A stretch of DNA of 64,000 nt from contig JARWKL010000007.1 in the NCBI GenBank assembly GCA_029961685.1, positions 22,081,013 to 22,145,012 on the forward strand. Reading direction: 5' to 3'. The notes below the pieces were generated by a model. It searched no databases, was not told the origin of the DNA, and saw nothing but the letters and a program-made list of their open reading frames with translations. Below, one piece after another: positions 1 to 12,303 of this stretch (positions within the stretch are counted from its first letter, which is position 1; each line of letters begins with the position of its first letter). A program made the position numbers and the translations under genes. The DNA comes from Aristolochia californica. Taxonomy: Eukaryota; Streptophyta; Magnoliopsida; Piperales; Aristolochiaceae.

Positions 1-244
1 AATAATGACTTGTTAGACTCGGGTAAATATCCCACCGCACGTTCACTTGAGAATTAATGAGCGTTTGTTATTCTCTTGAAAAGCTTTGGATCCATAGGTC
101 ATTTGAATCTTTAACATGTCTCAAGCATGCATATCCATTTTTAGAACATGAGTAGAAAAAAACTCCTTCCTGTAAAATTCCAAACTTAATAGGGTTGGAC
201 TAATGGAATTTCCCAAACTAGGATAACAAAACTTTTGTGTTCAT
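1..244 (+). repeat. Partial C monomer, C-to-A linker (left edge)
   Basis: The window opens inside the linker that precedes an A monomer. It shows the C-to-A signs GACTTGTTAGACTCGGG, CATGTCTCAAGCATGC and AATAGGGTTGGACTAATGG. It is almost identical to 2024-2267, including the loss of one T in GAGAATTAATGAG, so it belongs to a recently duplicated HOR. HindIII (81-86) and BamHI (88-93) sites sit side by side here. Confidence 0.93.
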
Positions 245-2267
245 TTGTGGTGTGTGAATAGATATTTTTTATTTACATTAATTATTATTTTAAATTTTTT
301 CCACACATACTCTATAAAATTTTTATTTTGTTGTGATCTTTTTTGCCTTTTTTGTTTACGGGATGAAGAGGGAGCGAAAACTCAAAGTTCTGATTTAAGA
401 AAAAAATGTACATCTAAAATGGAAATGCACAATGCACAAATGTACAGAGAGATATTTCAAAAGAGTGTATGTATGTTTTAGGGATCGTATGCACTTTTTT
501 CGTTTTTATATCTAAGGTTTTGCAATCATCGGGAAACGGGGGAGGCGGGCGATTTTTAACTGAGTGTTGACTTCAAATCCATCAGTCATCTCTTACAAAA
601 ATATAGCCCGTTACGCATGACAAATCACTTTACAATCATCTATGTTTTTTAGCTCAACTTTTTGAATGTGGGCAAAATAATGGCTAGTTTGACTCAGGCA
701 AATATCCCACCGCACGTTCACTTGAGAATTTTATGACCGTTTGTTATTCTCTTTAAAAGCTTTGGATCCATAGGTCATTTGAATCTTTAACATGTTTCTG
801 GCATGCATATCCATTTTTAAAACATGTGTAGAAAAAATCTCGTTCATGTAAAATTCGAAGATATTAGTTTTGGACTTGTGGAATTTCCCAAACTTGGATA
901 ACAAAACTTTTGTGTTCATTTGTGGTCTACGAATAAATTTTCTTCATTTACTTTTTTTATTGTTTTAAACTTTTTCCGTACATCAACTATGAAATTTTCT
1001 TTTTGCTGTTATCTATTTGCCTTATTTGTTTACGGGATTAAGGGAGAGCGAAAAACTCGAAGTTTTGATTTAAGAAAAATGTGTACATCTAAAACGGAAA
1101 TGCACAATTCACATATGTAGAGAGAGATAATTCCAAAGAGTGTCAATAATTTTTAGGGATTGTAAGCACCTTTTCTTTTTTATATCTCACGTTTTGCAAT
1201 CGTCGGGAAAAGTGGGTTGTGGAGGATTTTTAACTGAGTGTTGAATTGCAATCCATAAGTCATTTCATACAAAAATATAGCCCGTTACGCATGATAAATC
1301 ACATTACAATCATCTATGATTAATTATGTCAGCTTTTTGCAAATGGGCAAAATAATGGCATGTTTGACTCGGGTAAATATCCCATGCCAAGTTCACTTGA
1401 AAATTTAATGAGCGTTTGTTATTCTCTTTAAAAGCTTTGCATCCATAGCTCATTTGCATCTTTAACATGTTTCAAACATGCATATCCATTTTTAAAACAT
1501 GTGTGGACGAAATCTCTTTTTTACAAAATTCCAAGCTATTAGGGTTAAACTAGTGGAATTTCCCAAAATTGGATAACAAAACTTTTGTGTTCATTTGTGT
1601 TGGGTGAATAAATTTTATTTATTTATATTTGTATTTGTTTTAAATTTTTTCCATACATCAACAGTAAAATTTTCATTTTGTTGTAAGCTTTTTGGCTTGT
1701 TTGTTTTCGGGATGAAGGGAGAGCGAAGAGTCAATGTTTTGATTTAAGAAAAAAGTGTACATCTAAAATGGAAAAGAAAAATGCACAATTTTAGGGAGGG
1801 ATAATTCCAAAGAGTGTCTGTAATTTTTAGGGATTGTAAGCTCTTTTTATTTTTTATATCTCAGGTTTTGCAATCGTCGGGAAAAATTGGTGGCAGAGGA
1901 TTTTTAAGTGAGTGGTTAATTGCAATCCATAAGTCATTTCATACAAAAATATAGCCCGTTACGCATGATAAACCACTTTACAATCATCTATGATTCTTAG
2001 ATTAAATTTTTTAAAATGGGCAAAATAATGACTTGTTAGACTCGGGTAAATATCCCACCGCACGTTCACTTGAGAATTAATGAGCGTTTGTTATTCTCTT
2101 GAAAAGCTTTGGATCCATAGGTCATTTGAATCTTTAACATGTCTCAAGCATGCATATCCATTTTTAGAACATGAGTAGAAAAAAACTCCTTCCTGTAAAA
2201 TTCCAAGCTTAATAGGGTTGGACTAATGGAATTTCCCAAACTAGGATAACAAAACTTTTGTGTTCAT
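245..2267 (+). repeat. HOR 1: A 245-919, B 920-1594, C 1595-2267
   Basis: A regular trimer of 675, 675 and 673 bp. Its A monomer has CACATACTCTAT where most A copies have CACATCAACTAT, a change shared only with the next HOR. The C monomer reads CACAATTTTAGGGAGGG near 1788-1803 instead of the usual CACAATTGTAGGGAGAG. That change creates a second copy of AATTTTAGGGA, which matters for the deletion seen in HORs 2 and 5. No gene was found. Confidence 0.95.
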
Positions 2268-4256
2268 TTGTGGTGTGTGAATAGATATTTTTTATTTACA
2301 TTAATTATTATTTTAAATTTTTTCCACACATACTCTATAAATTTTTTATTTTGTTGTGATCTTTTTTGCCTTTTTTGTTTACGGGATGAAGAGGGAGCGA
2401 AAACTCAAAGTTCTGATTTAAGAAAAAAATGTACATCTAAAATGGAAATGCACAATGCACAAATGTACAGAGAGATATTTCAAAAGAGTGTATGTATGTT
2501 TTAGGGATCGTATGCACTTTTTTCGTTTTTATATCTAAGGTTTTGCAATCATCGGGAAACGGGGGAGGCGGGCGATTTTGAACTGAGTGTTGACTTCAAA
2601 TCCATAAGTCATCTCTTACAAAACTATAGCCCGTTACGCATGACAAATCACTTTACAATCATCTATGATTTTTAGCTCAACTTATTGAATATGGGCAAAA
2701 TAATGGCTAGTTTGACTCGGGCAAATATCCCACCACACGTTCACTTGAGAATTTTATGACCGTTTGTTATTCTCTTTAAAATCTTTGGATCCATAGGTCA
2801 GTTGAATCTTTAACATGTTTCTGGCTTGCATATCCATTTTTAAAACATGTGTAGAAAAAATCTCGTTCATGTAAAATTCCAAGATATTAGTTTTGGACTT
2901 GTGGAATTTCCCAAACTTGGATAACAAAACTTTTGTGTTCATTTGTGGTGTGCGAATAAATTTTCTTCATTTACTTTTTTTATTGTTTTAAACTTTTTCC
3001 GTACATCAACTATGAAATTTTCTTTTTGCTGTGATCTATTTGCCTTATTTGTTTACGGGATTAAGGGAGAGCGAAAAACTCGAAGTTTTCATTTAAGAAA
3101 AATGTATACATCTAAAACGGAAATGCACAATTCACATATGTAGAGAGAGATAATTCCAAAGAGTGTCAATAATTTTTAGGGATTGTAAGCACCTTTTCTT
3201 TTTTATATCTCATGTTTTGCAGTCGTCGGGAAAAATGGGTTGCGGAGGATTTTTAACTGAGTGTTGAATTGCAATCCATAAGTCATTTCATACAAAAATA
3301 TAGCCCGTTACGCATGATAAATCACATTACAATCATCTATGATTAATTATGTCAGCTTTTTGCAAATGGGCAAAATAATGGCATGTTTGACTCGGGTAAA
3401 TATCCCATGCCAAGTTCACTTGAGAATTTAATGAGCGTTTGTTATTCTCTTTAAAAGCTTTGCATCCATAGCTCATTTGCATCTTTAACATGTTTCAAAC
3501 ATGCATATCCATTTTTAAAACATGTGTGGACGAAATCTCTTTTTTGCAAAATTCCAAGCTATTAGGGTTAAACTGGTGGAATTTCCCAAAATTGGATAAC
3601 AAAACTTTTGTGTTCATTTGGGTTGGGTGAATAAATTTTCTTTATTTATATTTGTATTTGTTTTAAATTTTTTCCATACATCAACTCTAAAATTTTCATT
3701 TTGTTGTAAGCTTTTTGGCTTGTTTGTTTTCGGGATGAAGGGTGAGCGAAGAGTCAATGTTTTGATTTAAGAAAAAAGTGTACATCTAAAATGGAAAAGA
3801 AAAATGCACAATTTTTAGGGATTGTAAGCTCTTTTTAGTTTTTATATCTCAGGTTTTGCAATCGTCAGGAAAAATTGGTGGCAGAGGATTTTTAACTGAG
3901 TGGTTAATTGCAATCCATAAGTCATTTCATACAAAAATATAGCCCGTTACGCATGATAAACCACTTTATAATCATCTATGATTCTTAGATCAAATTTTTG
4001 AAAATGGGAAAAATAATGACTTGTTAGGCTCGGGTAAATATCCCACCGCAAGTGCACTTGAGAATTTAATGAGCGTTTGTTATTCTCTTTAAAAGCTTTG
4101 GATCCATAGGTCATTTGAATCTTTAACATGTTTCAATCATGCATATCCATTTTTAAAACATGTGTAGAAAAACTCTCCTTCGTGTAAAATTCCAAGCTTA
4201 ATAGGGTTGGACTAATGGAATTTCCCAAACTTGGATAACAAAACTTTTGTGTTAAT
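2268..4256 (+). repeat. HOR 2: A 2268-2942, B 2943-3617, C 3618-4256 (C carries a ~35-bp deletion)
   Basis: A near copy of HOR 1 at an offset of 2023 bp; by eye only 1-2% of bases differ between about 1-1790 and 2024-3813. The C monomer is only 639 bp: near 3808-3822 it goes straight from GCACAATTTTTAGGGATTG, losing the segment with AGAGATAATTCCAAAGAGTG. HOR 5 has the same deletion. Confidence 0.95.
2655..2672. other. Conserved 18-bp near-palindrome (example; present in nearly every monomer)
   Basis: In A and C monomers the sequence ACAATCATCTATGATTGT (two 8-base arms around CT) lies about 388 bp after the landmark. In B monomers the right arm ends ATGATTAA, leaving 6-base arms. The copy given here has ATGATTTT. 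Clear 8-base-arm copies are at about 6669-6686 and 12690-12707. It follows the block TAGCCCGTTACGCATGA, which is almost invariant across all three types. A DNA-binding or structural role is only a guess. Confidence 0.75.
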
Positions 4257-6281
4257 TTGTGGTGTGTGAATAAATATTTTTTATTTACATTAGTTATTAT
4301 TTTAAATATTTTCCACACATCAACTATAAACTTTTTATTTTGTTGTGATCTTTTTTGCCTTTTTTGTTTTCGGAATGAAGAGGGAGCGAAAACTCAAAGT
4401 TCTGATTTATGAAAAAAGTGTACATCTAAAATGGAAATGCACAATGCACAAATGTAGAGAGAGATATTTCCATAGAATGTCTGTATGTTTTAGGGATCGT
4501 ATGCACTCTTTCGTTTTTATATCTAATTTTTTGCAATCGTCGGGAAACGGGAGAGGTGGGCGATTTTTAACTGAGTGTTGACTTCAAATCCATAAGTCAT
4601 TTCTTACAAAAATATAGCCCTTTATGCATGACAAATCACTTTACAATCACCTATGATTGTTAGCTCAACTTTTTGAATATGGGCAAAATAATGGCTTGTT
4701 TGACTCGGCCTAATATCCCACCGCACGTTCACTTGAGAATTTAATGAGCGTTTGTTATTCTCTTTAAAAGCTTTGGATCCATAGGTCATTTTAATCTTTA
4801 ACATGTTTCTGGCATGCATATCCATTTTTTAAAACATGTGTAGAAAAAATCTCTTTCATGTAAAATTCCAAGATATTAGTTTTGGACTAGTGGAATTTCC
4901 TAAACTTGGATAACAAAACTTTTGTGTTCATTTGTGGTGTGTGAATAAATTTTCATCATTTACTTTTTTTATTGTTTTAAACTTTTTCCGTACATCAACT
5001 ATGAAATTTTCATTTAGCTGTGATCTATTTGCCTTTTTTGTTTACGGGATGAAGGGAGAGCCAAAAACTCAAAGTTTTGATTTAAGAAAAATGTGAACAT
5101 CTAAAATGGAAATGCACAACGCACATATGTAGAAAGAGATAATTCCAAAGAGTGTCGGTAATTTTTAGGGATTGTAAGCACCTTTTGGTTTTTATATCTC
5201 AGGTTTTGCAATCGTCGGGAAAAATGGGTGGCGGAGGATTTTTAACTGAGTGTTGAATTGCAATCCAAAAGTCATTTCATACAAAAATATAGCCCGTTAC
5301 GCATGATAAATCACATTACAATCACCTACGATTAATTATGTCAGCTTTTTGCAAATGGGCAAAATAATGGCATGTTTGACTCCGGTATATATCCCACCGC
5401 AAATTCACATGAGAATTTAATGAGCATTTGTTATTCTCTTTAAAAGCTTTGCATCCATAGCTCATTTGCATCTTTAACATGTTTCAAACATGCATATCCA
5501 TTTTTAAAACATGTGTCGATGAAATCTCTTTCTTGCAAAATTCCAAGCTATTAGGGTTAAACTAGTGGAATTTCCCAAAATTGGATAACAAAACTTTTGT
5601 GTTCATTTGTGTTTGGTGAATAAATTTTATTTATTTATATTTGTTATTGTATTAAATTTTTTCAATACATCAACTATAAAATTTTCATTTTGTTGTAAGT
5701 TTTTTGCCTTGTTTGTTTTCGGGCTGAAGGGAGAGCGAAAAGTCAAAGTTTTGATTTAAGAAAAAAAGTGTACATCTAAAATGGAAAAGCACAATGCACA
5801 ATTGTCGGGAGAGATAATTCCAAAGAGTGTCTGTAATTTTTAGGGATTGTAAGCTCTTTTTAGTTTTTATATCTCAGGTTTAGCAATCGTCGGGAAAAAT
5901 TGGTGGCAGAGGAATTTTAACTGAATGTTAAATTGCAATCCATAAGTCATTTCATACAAAAATATAGCCCGTTAATCATGATAAATCACTTTACAATCAT
6001 CTATAATTGTTAGATCAAATTTTTGAAAATGGGCAAAATAATGACTTGTTACACTCGGGTAAATATCCCACCGCACGTGCACTTGAGAATTTAATGAGCG
6101 TTTGTTATTCTCTTTAAAAGATTTGGATCCATAGGTCATTTGAATCTTTAACATGTTTCAATCATGCATATCCATTTTTAAAACATGTGTAGAAAAACTC
6201 TTCTTCGTGTAAAATTCCAAGCTTAATAGGGTTGGACTAATGGAATTTCCCAAACTTGGATAACAAAACTTTTGTTTTAAT
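4257..6281 (+). repeat. HOR 3: A 4257-4931, B 4932-5606, C 5607-6281
   Basis: Regular trimer, 675 bp per monomer. Its A monomer shares private changes with the A of HOR 4: GTTAATTTGTGG at the landmark, TTTTCGGAATGAAG, and TTTATGAAAAAAGTG. These two adjacent HORs therefore come from a local duplication. No gene was found. Confidence 0.94.
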
Positions 6282-8295
6282 TTGTGGTGTGTGAATACAT
6301 ATTTTTTATTTACATTAGTTATTATTTTAAATATTTTCCACACATCAACTATAAACTTTTTATTTTGTTGTGATCTTTTTTGCCTTTTTTGTTTTCGGAA
6401 TGAAGAGGGAGCGAAAACTCAAAGTTCTGATTTATGAAAAAAGTGTACATCTAAAATGGAAATGCACAATGCACAAATGTAGAGAGAGATATTTCCAAAG
6501 AGTGTCTGTATGTTTGAGGGATCGTATGCACTTTTTTAGTTTTTATATCTAAGGTTTTGCAATCGTCGGGAAACGGGGGAGGCGGGCGATTTTTAACTGA
6601 GTGTTGACTTCAAATCTATACGTCATTTCCTACAAAAATATTGCCCGTTACGAATGACAAATCACTTTACAATCATCTATGATTGTTAGCTCAACGTTTT
6701 GAATATGGGCAAAATAATGGCTTGTCTGACTCGGGCAAATATCCCACCGCGCGTTGACTTGAGAATTTAATGAGCGTTTGTTATTCTCTTTAAAAGTTTT
6801 GGATCCATAGGTCATTTGAATCTTTAACATGTTTCTGGCATGCATATCCATTTTTAAAACATGTGTAGAAAAAATTTCCTTCATGTAAAATTCCAAGATA
6901 TTAGTTTTGGACTAGTGGAATTTCCCAAACTTGGATAACAAAACTTTTGTGTTCATTTGTGGTGTGTAAATTAATTTTCTTCCTTTACTTTTTTTATTGT
7001 TTTCAACTTTTTCCGTACATCAACTATGAAATTTTCATTTTGCTGTGATCTATTTGCCTTTTTTGTTTACTAGATGAAGGGAGAGCGAAAAACTCGAAGT
7101 TTTGATTTAAGAAAAATATGTACATCTAAAACGGAAATGCACAATGCACATATGTAGAGCAAGATAATTCCAAAGAGTGTTTGTAATTTTTAGGGATTGT
7201 AATCACCTTTTCGTTTTTATATCTCCGGTTTTGCAATCGTCGGGAAAAATGGGTTGCGGAGGATTTTTAACTGAGTGTTGAATTGCAATCCATAAGTCAT
7301 TTCATACAAAAATATAGCCCGTTACGCATGATAAATCACAATACAATCACCTATGATTAATCATGTCATCTTTTTGCAAATGGGCAAGATAATGGCATGT
7401 TTGACTCGTGTAAATATCCCACGCCAAGTTCACTTGAGAATTTAATAAGTGTTTGTTATTCTCTTGCATCCTTTTCTCATTTGCATCTTTAACATGTTTC
7501 AAACATGCATATCCATTTTTAAAACATGTGTGGACGAAATCTCTTTCTTGCAAAATTCCAAGCTATTAGGGTTAAACTAGTGGAATTTCCCAAAATTGGA
7601 TAACAAAACTTTTGTGTTCATTTTTTGTTGGGTGAATAAATTTTATTTATTTATATTTGTTATTGTTTTAAACTTTTTCCATACATCAACTATAAAATTT
7701 TCATTTTGTTGTAAGATTTTTGGCTTGTTTGTTTTCGGGATGAAGGGAGAGCGAAGAGTCAAAGTTTTGATTTAAGAAAAAAGTGTGCATCTAAAATGGA
7801 AATGCACAATGCACAATTGTAGGGAGAGATAATTCCAAAGAGTGTCTGTAATTTTTAGGGATTGTAGGCTCTTTTTAGTTTTTATATCTCAGGTTTTGCA
7901 ATCGTCGGGAAAAATCGGTGGCAGAGGATTTTTAACTGAGAGTTGAATTGCAATCCATAAGTCATATCATACAAAAATATAGCCCGTTACACATGATAAA
8001 TCACTTTACATTCATCTATGATTGTTTGATCAAATTTTTGAAAATGGGCAAAATAATGACTTGCTAGACTCGGGTAAATATCCCACTCACGTTTACTTGA
8101 GAATTTAATGAGCATTTGTTATTCTCTTTAAAAGGATTGGATCCATAGGTCATTTGAATCTTTAACATGTCTCAAGAATGCATATCCATTTTTAAAAAAT
8201 GTGTAGAAAAAATCTCCATCATGTAAAATTTCAAGCTTAATAGGGTTGGACTAATGGAATTTCCCAAACTTGGATAACAAAACTTTTGTGTTCAT
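6282..8295 (+). repeat. HOR 4: A 6282-6956, B 6957-7624, C 7625-8295
   Basis: Regular order with small length changes. The B-to-C linker has lost about 10 bp near 7462-7470 (the TAAAAGCTTT before GCATCC), which removes its HindIII site. The landmark before C has a short T expansion (TTCATTTTTTGTTGGG, 7616-7631). The C monomer is otherwise typical. Confidence 0.94.
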
Positions 8296-10280
8296 TTGTG
8301 GTGTGTGAATAGATATTTTTTATTTACATTACTTATTATTTTAAATATTTTCCACACATCAACTATAAAAATTTTATTTTGTTGTGATCTTTTTTCCCTT
8401 TTTTGTTTACGGGATGAAGGGGGAGCGAAAACTCAAAGTTCTGATATAAGAAAAAAGCATAAATCTAAAATGGAAATGCACAATGCACAAATGTAGAGAG
8501 AGATATTTCCAAAGAGTCTCTGTATGTTATAGGGATCGTATGCACTCTTTCCTTTTTATATGTAAGGTTTTGCAATTGTCGGGAAACGGGGGAGGCGGGC
8601 GATTTTTAACTGACTGTTGACTTCAAATCCATAAGTCATTTCTTACAAAAATATAGTCCGTTACGCATAAAAAATCACTTTACAATCATCTATGATTGTT
8701 AGCTCTAGTTTTTGAATATCGACAAAATAATGGCTTGTTTGACTCGAGCAAATATTCCACCGCACGTTCCCTTGAGAATTTAATGAGCGTTTGTTATTCT
8801 CTTTAAAAGCTTTGGATCCATAGGTCATTTGAATCTTTAACATATTTCTGGAATGCATATCCATTTTTAAAACATGTGTAGAAAGAATCTCCTTCATGTA
8901 AAATTCCAAGATATTAGTTTGGGACTAGTGGAATTTCCCAAACTTGGATAACAAAATTTTTTTGTTCATTTGTGGTGTGTGAATAAAATTTCTTCATTTA
9001 CTTTTTTTTTGTTTTAAACTTTTTCCGTACATCAACTATGAAATTTTCATTTTGCTGTTATCTTTTTGCCTTTTTTGTTTACGGGATGAAGGGAGAGCGA
9101 AAAACTCAAAGTTTTGATTAAAAAAAAATGTGTACATGTAAAAAGGAAATGCACAATTCACATATGTAGAGAGAGAGATAATTCCAAAGAGTGTCAATAA
9201 TTTTTAGGGATTGTAAGCACCTTTTCTTTTTTATATCTCCGGTTTTGCAATCGTGAAAAATGGGTTGCGGAGGATTTTTAACTGAGTGTTGAATTGCAAT
9301 CCATAAGTCATTTCATACAAAAATATAGCCCGTTACGCATGATAAATCACATTACAATCATCTATGATTAATTATGACAACTTTTTGCAAATGGGCAAAA
9401 TAATGGCATGTTTGACTCGGGTAAATATCCCATGCCAAGTTCACTTGAGAATTTAATGAGCGTTTGTTATTCTCTTTAAAAGCTTTGCATCCATAGCTCA
9501 TTTGCATCTTTAACATGTTTCAAACATGCATATCCATTTTTAAAACATGTGAGGACGAAATCTCTTTTTTGCAAAATTCCAAGCTATTAGGGTTAAACTA
9601 GTGGAATTTCCAAAAATTGGATAACAAAACTTTTGTGTTCATTTGTGTTGGGTGAATAAATTTTCTTTATTTATATTTGTAATTGTTTTAAATTTTTTCC
9701 ATACATCAACAGTAAAATTTTCATTTTGTTGTAAGCTTTTTGGCTTGTTTGTTTTCGGGATGAAGGGAGAGCGAAGAGTGAAAGTTTTGATTTAAGAAAA
9801 AAGTGTACATCTAAAATGGAAAATAAAAATGCACAATTTTTAGGGATTGTAAGCTCTTTTTAGTTTTTATATCTCAGGTTTTGCAATCGTCAGGAAAAAT
9901 TGGTGGCAGAGGATTTTTAACTGAGTGGTTAATTGCAATCCATAAGTCATTTCATACAAAAATATAGCCCGTTACGCATGATAAACCACTTTACAATCAT
10001 CTATGATTCTTAGATCAAATTTTTGAAAATGGGAAAAATAATGACTTGTTAGGCTCGGGTAAATATCCCACCGCACGTTCACTTGAGAATTAATGAGCGT
10101 TTGTTATTCTCTTTAAAAGCTTTGGATCCATAGGTCATTTGAATTTTTAACATGTCTCAAGCTTGCATATCCATTTTTAGAACATGAGTAGAAAAAAACT
10201 CCTTCCTGTAAAATTCCAAGCTTAATAGGGTTGGACTAATGGAATTTCCCAAACTTGGATAACAAAACTTTTGTGTTCAT
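8296..10280 (+). repeat. HOR 5: A 8296-8969, B 8970-9642, C 9643-10280 (C carries the ~35-bp deletion)
   Basis: Regular trimer. The C monomer (638 bp) has the same deletion as the C of HOR 2, at about 9828-9845, and its B-to-C linker also carries CCCATGCCAAGTTCAC like HORs 1 and 2. Sequence has therefore been exchanged across about 6 kb (nine monomers). Confidence 0.94.
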
Positions 10281-12303
10281 TTGTGGTGTGTGAATAGATA
10301 TTTTTTATTTACATTAATAATAATTTTAAATATTTTCCACACATCAACTATAAAATTTTTATTTTGTTGTGATCTTTTTTGCCTTTTTTGTTTACGGGAT
10401 GAAGAGGGAGCGAAAACTCAAAGTTCTGATTTAAGAAAAAAATGTACATCTAAAATGGAAATGCACAATGCACAAATGTACAGAGAGATATTTCCAAAGA
10501 GTGTATGTATGTTTTAGGGATCGTATGCACTTTTTTCTTTTTATATCTAAGGTTTTGCAATCGTTGGGCAACGGGGGAGGCGGGCGATTTTTAACTGAGT
10601 GTTGACTTCAAATCCATATGTCATCTCTTACAAAAATGTAGCCCGTTACGCATGACAAATCACTTTACAATCATCTATGATTTTTAGCTCAACTTTTTGA
10701 ATATGGGCAAAATAATGGCTTGTTTGACTCGGGAAAATATCCCACAGCACGTTCACTTGAGAATTTTATGACCGTTTGTTATTCTCTTTAAAAGCTTTGG
10801 ATCCATAGGTCATTTCAATCTTTAACATGTTTCTGGCATGCATATCCATTTTTAGAACATGTGTAGAAAAAATCTCCTTCATGTAAAATTCCAAGATATT
10901 AGTTTTGGACTAGTGGAATTTCCCAAACTTGGATAACAAAACTTTTGTGTTCATTTGTGGTCTGTGAATAAATTTTCTTCAATTACTTTTTTTATTGTTT
11001 TAAACTTTTTCCATACATCAACTATGAAATTTTCATTTTGCTGTGATCTATTTGCCTTATTTGTTTACGGGATGAAGGGAGAGCGAAAAAGTAGAAGCTT
11101 TGATTTAAGAAAAATGTGTACATCTAAAATGGAAATGCACAATGCACACATGTAGAGAGAGATAATTCCAAAGAGTGTCTGTAATTTTTAGGGATTGTAA
11201 GCACCTTTTCGTTTTTATATCTCAGGTTATGCAATCGTCGGGAAAAATGGGTTGCGGAGGATTTTTAACATAGTGTTGAATTGCAATCCATAAGTCATTT
11301 CATACAAAAATGTAGCCCGTTACGCATGATAAATCACATTACAATCATCTATGATTAATTATGTCAGCTTTTTACAAATGGGCAAAATAATGGCATGTTT
11401 GACTTGGGTAAATATCCCACGCCAAGTTCACTTTAAAATTTAATGAGCGTTTGCTATTCTCTTTAAAAGCTTTGAATCCATAGATCATTTGCATCTCTAA
11501 CATGTTTCAAACATGCATATCCATTTTTAAAACATGTGTGGACAAAATCTCTTTCTTGCAAAATTCCAAGTTATGAGGGTTAAACTAGTGGAATTTCCCA
11601 AAATTGGATAACAAAACTTTTGTGTTCATTTGTGTTGGGTGAATAAGTTTTCTTTATTTACATTTGTTATTGTTTTAAATTTTTTCCATACTTCAATTAT
11701 AAAATTTTCATTTTGAAGTAAGCTTTTTGCCTTGTTTGTTTTAGGAATGAAGGGAGAGCGAAAAGTCAAAGTTTTGATTTAAGAAAAAAGTGTACATCTA
11801 AAATGGAAAAGCACAATGCACAATTGTATGGAGAGATCATTCCAAAGAGTGTCTATAATTTTTAGGGACTGTAAGCTCTTTTTAGTTTTTATATCTCAGG
11901 TTTTGCAATCGTCGGGAAAAATTGGTGGCAGAGGATTTTTAACTGAGTGTTGAATTGCAATCCATAAGTCATTTCATATAAAAATAAAGCCCGTTACGCA
12001 TGATAAATCAATTTACAATCATCTATGATTTTTAGATCAAATTTTTGAAAATGGGCAAAATAATGACTTGTTAGAGTCGGGTAAATATCCCACGGCACGT
12101 TCACTTGAGAATTTAATGAGCGTTTGTTATTCTCTTTAAAAGCTTTGGATCCATAGGTCATTTGAATCTTTAACATGTGTCAAGCATGCATATCCATTTT
12201 TAAAACATGTGTAGAAAAAATCTCCTTCATATAAAATTCCAAGCTTAATTGGGTTGGACTAATGGAATTTCCCAAACTTGGCTAACAAAACTTTTTTGTG
12301 CAT
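10281..12303 (+). repeat. HOR 6: A 10281-10954, B 10955-11629, C 11630-12303
   Basis: Regular trimer of 674, 675 and 674 bp. The A monomer resembles those of HORs 1 and 2 (GAATTAATG in the preceding linker, GTACAGAGAG in the body) but has the common CACATCAACTAT. The C monomer is full length, with TTTTGAAGTAAGC near 11712. No gene was found. Confidence 0.94.

Noticed and set aside
2224..2250. AGGGTTGGAC, TTAGGGTTAAAC and similar as telomeric repeats
   Set aside because: These short matches are fixed parts of the monomer linkers and are not tandem. Only the 47865-47873 block departs from the consensus.
3480..3510. CATGTTTCAAACATG dyad in the B-to-C linker as an operator
   Set aside because: The 7-base arms are real and conserved in that linker, but A-to-B and C-to-A linkers lack the full dyad and there is no gene to regulate. 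It remains only a possible binding site.
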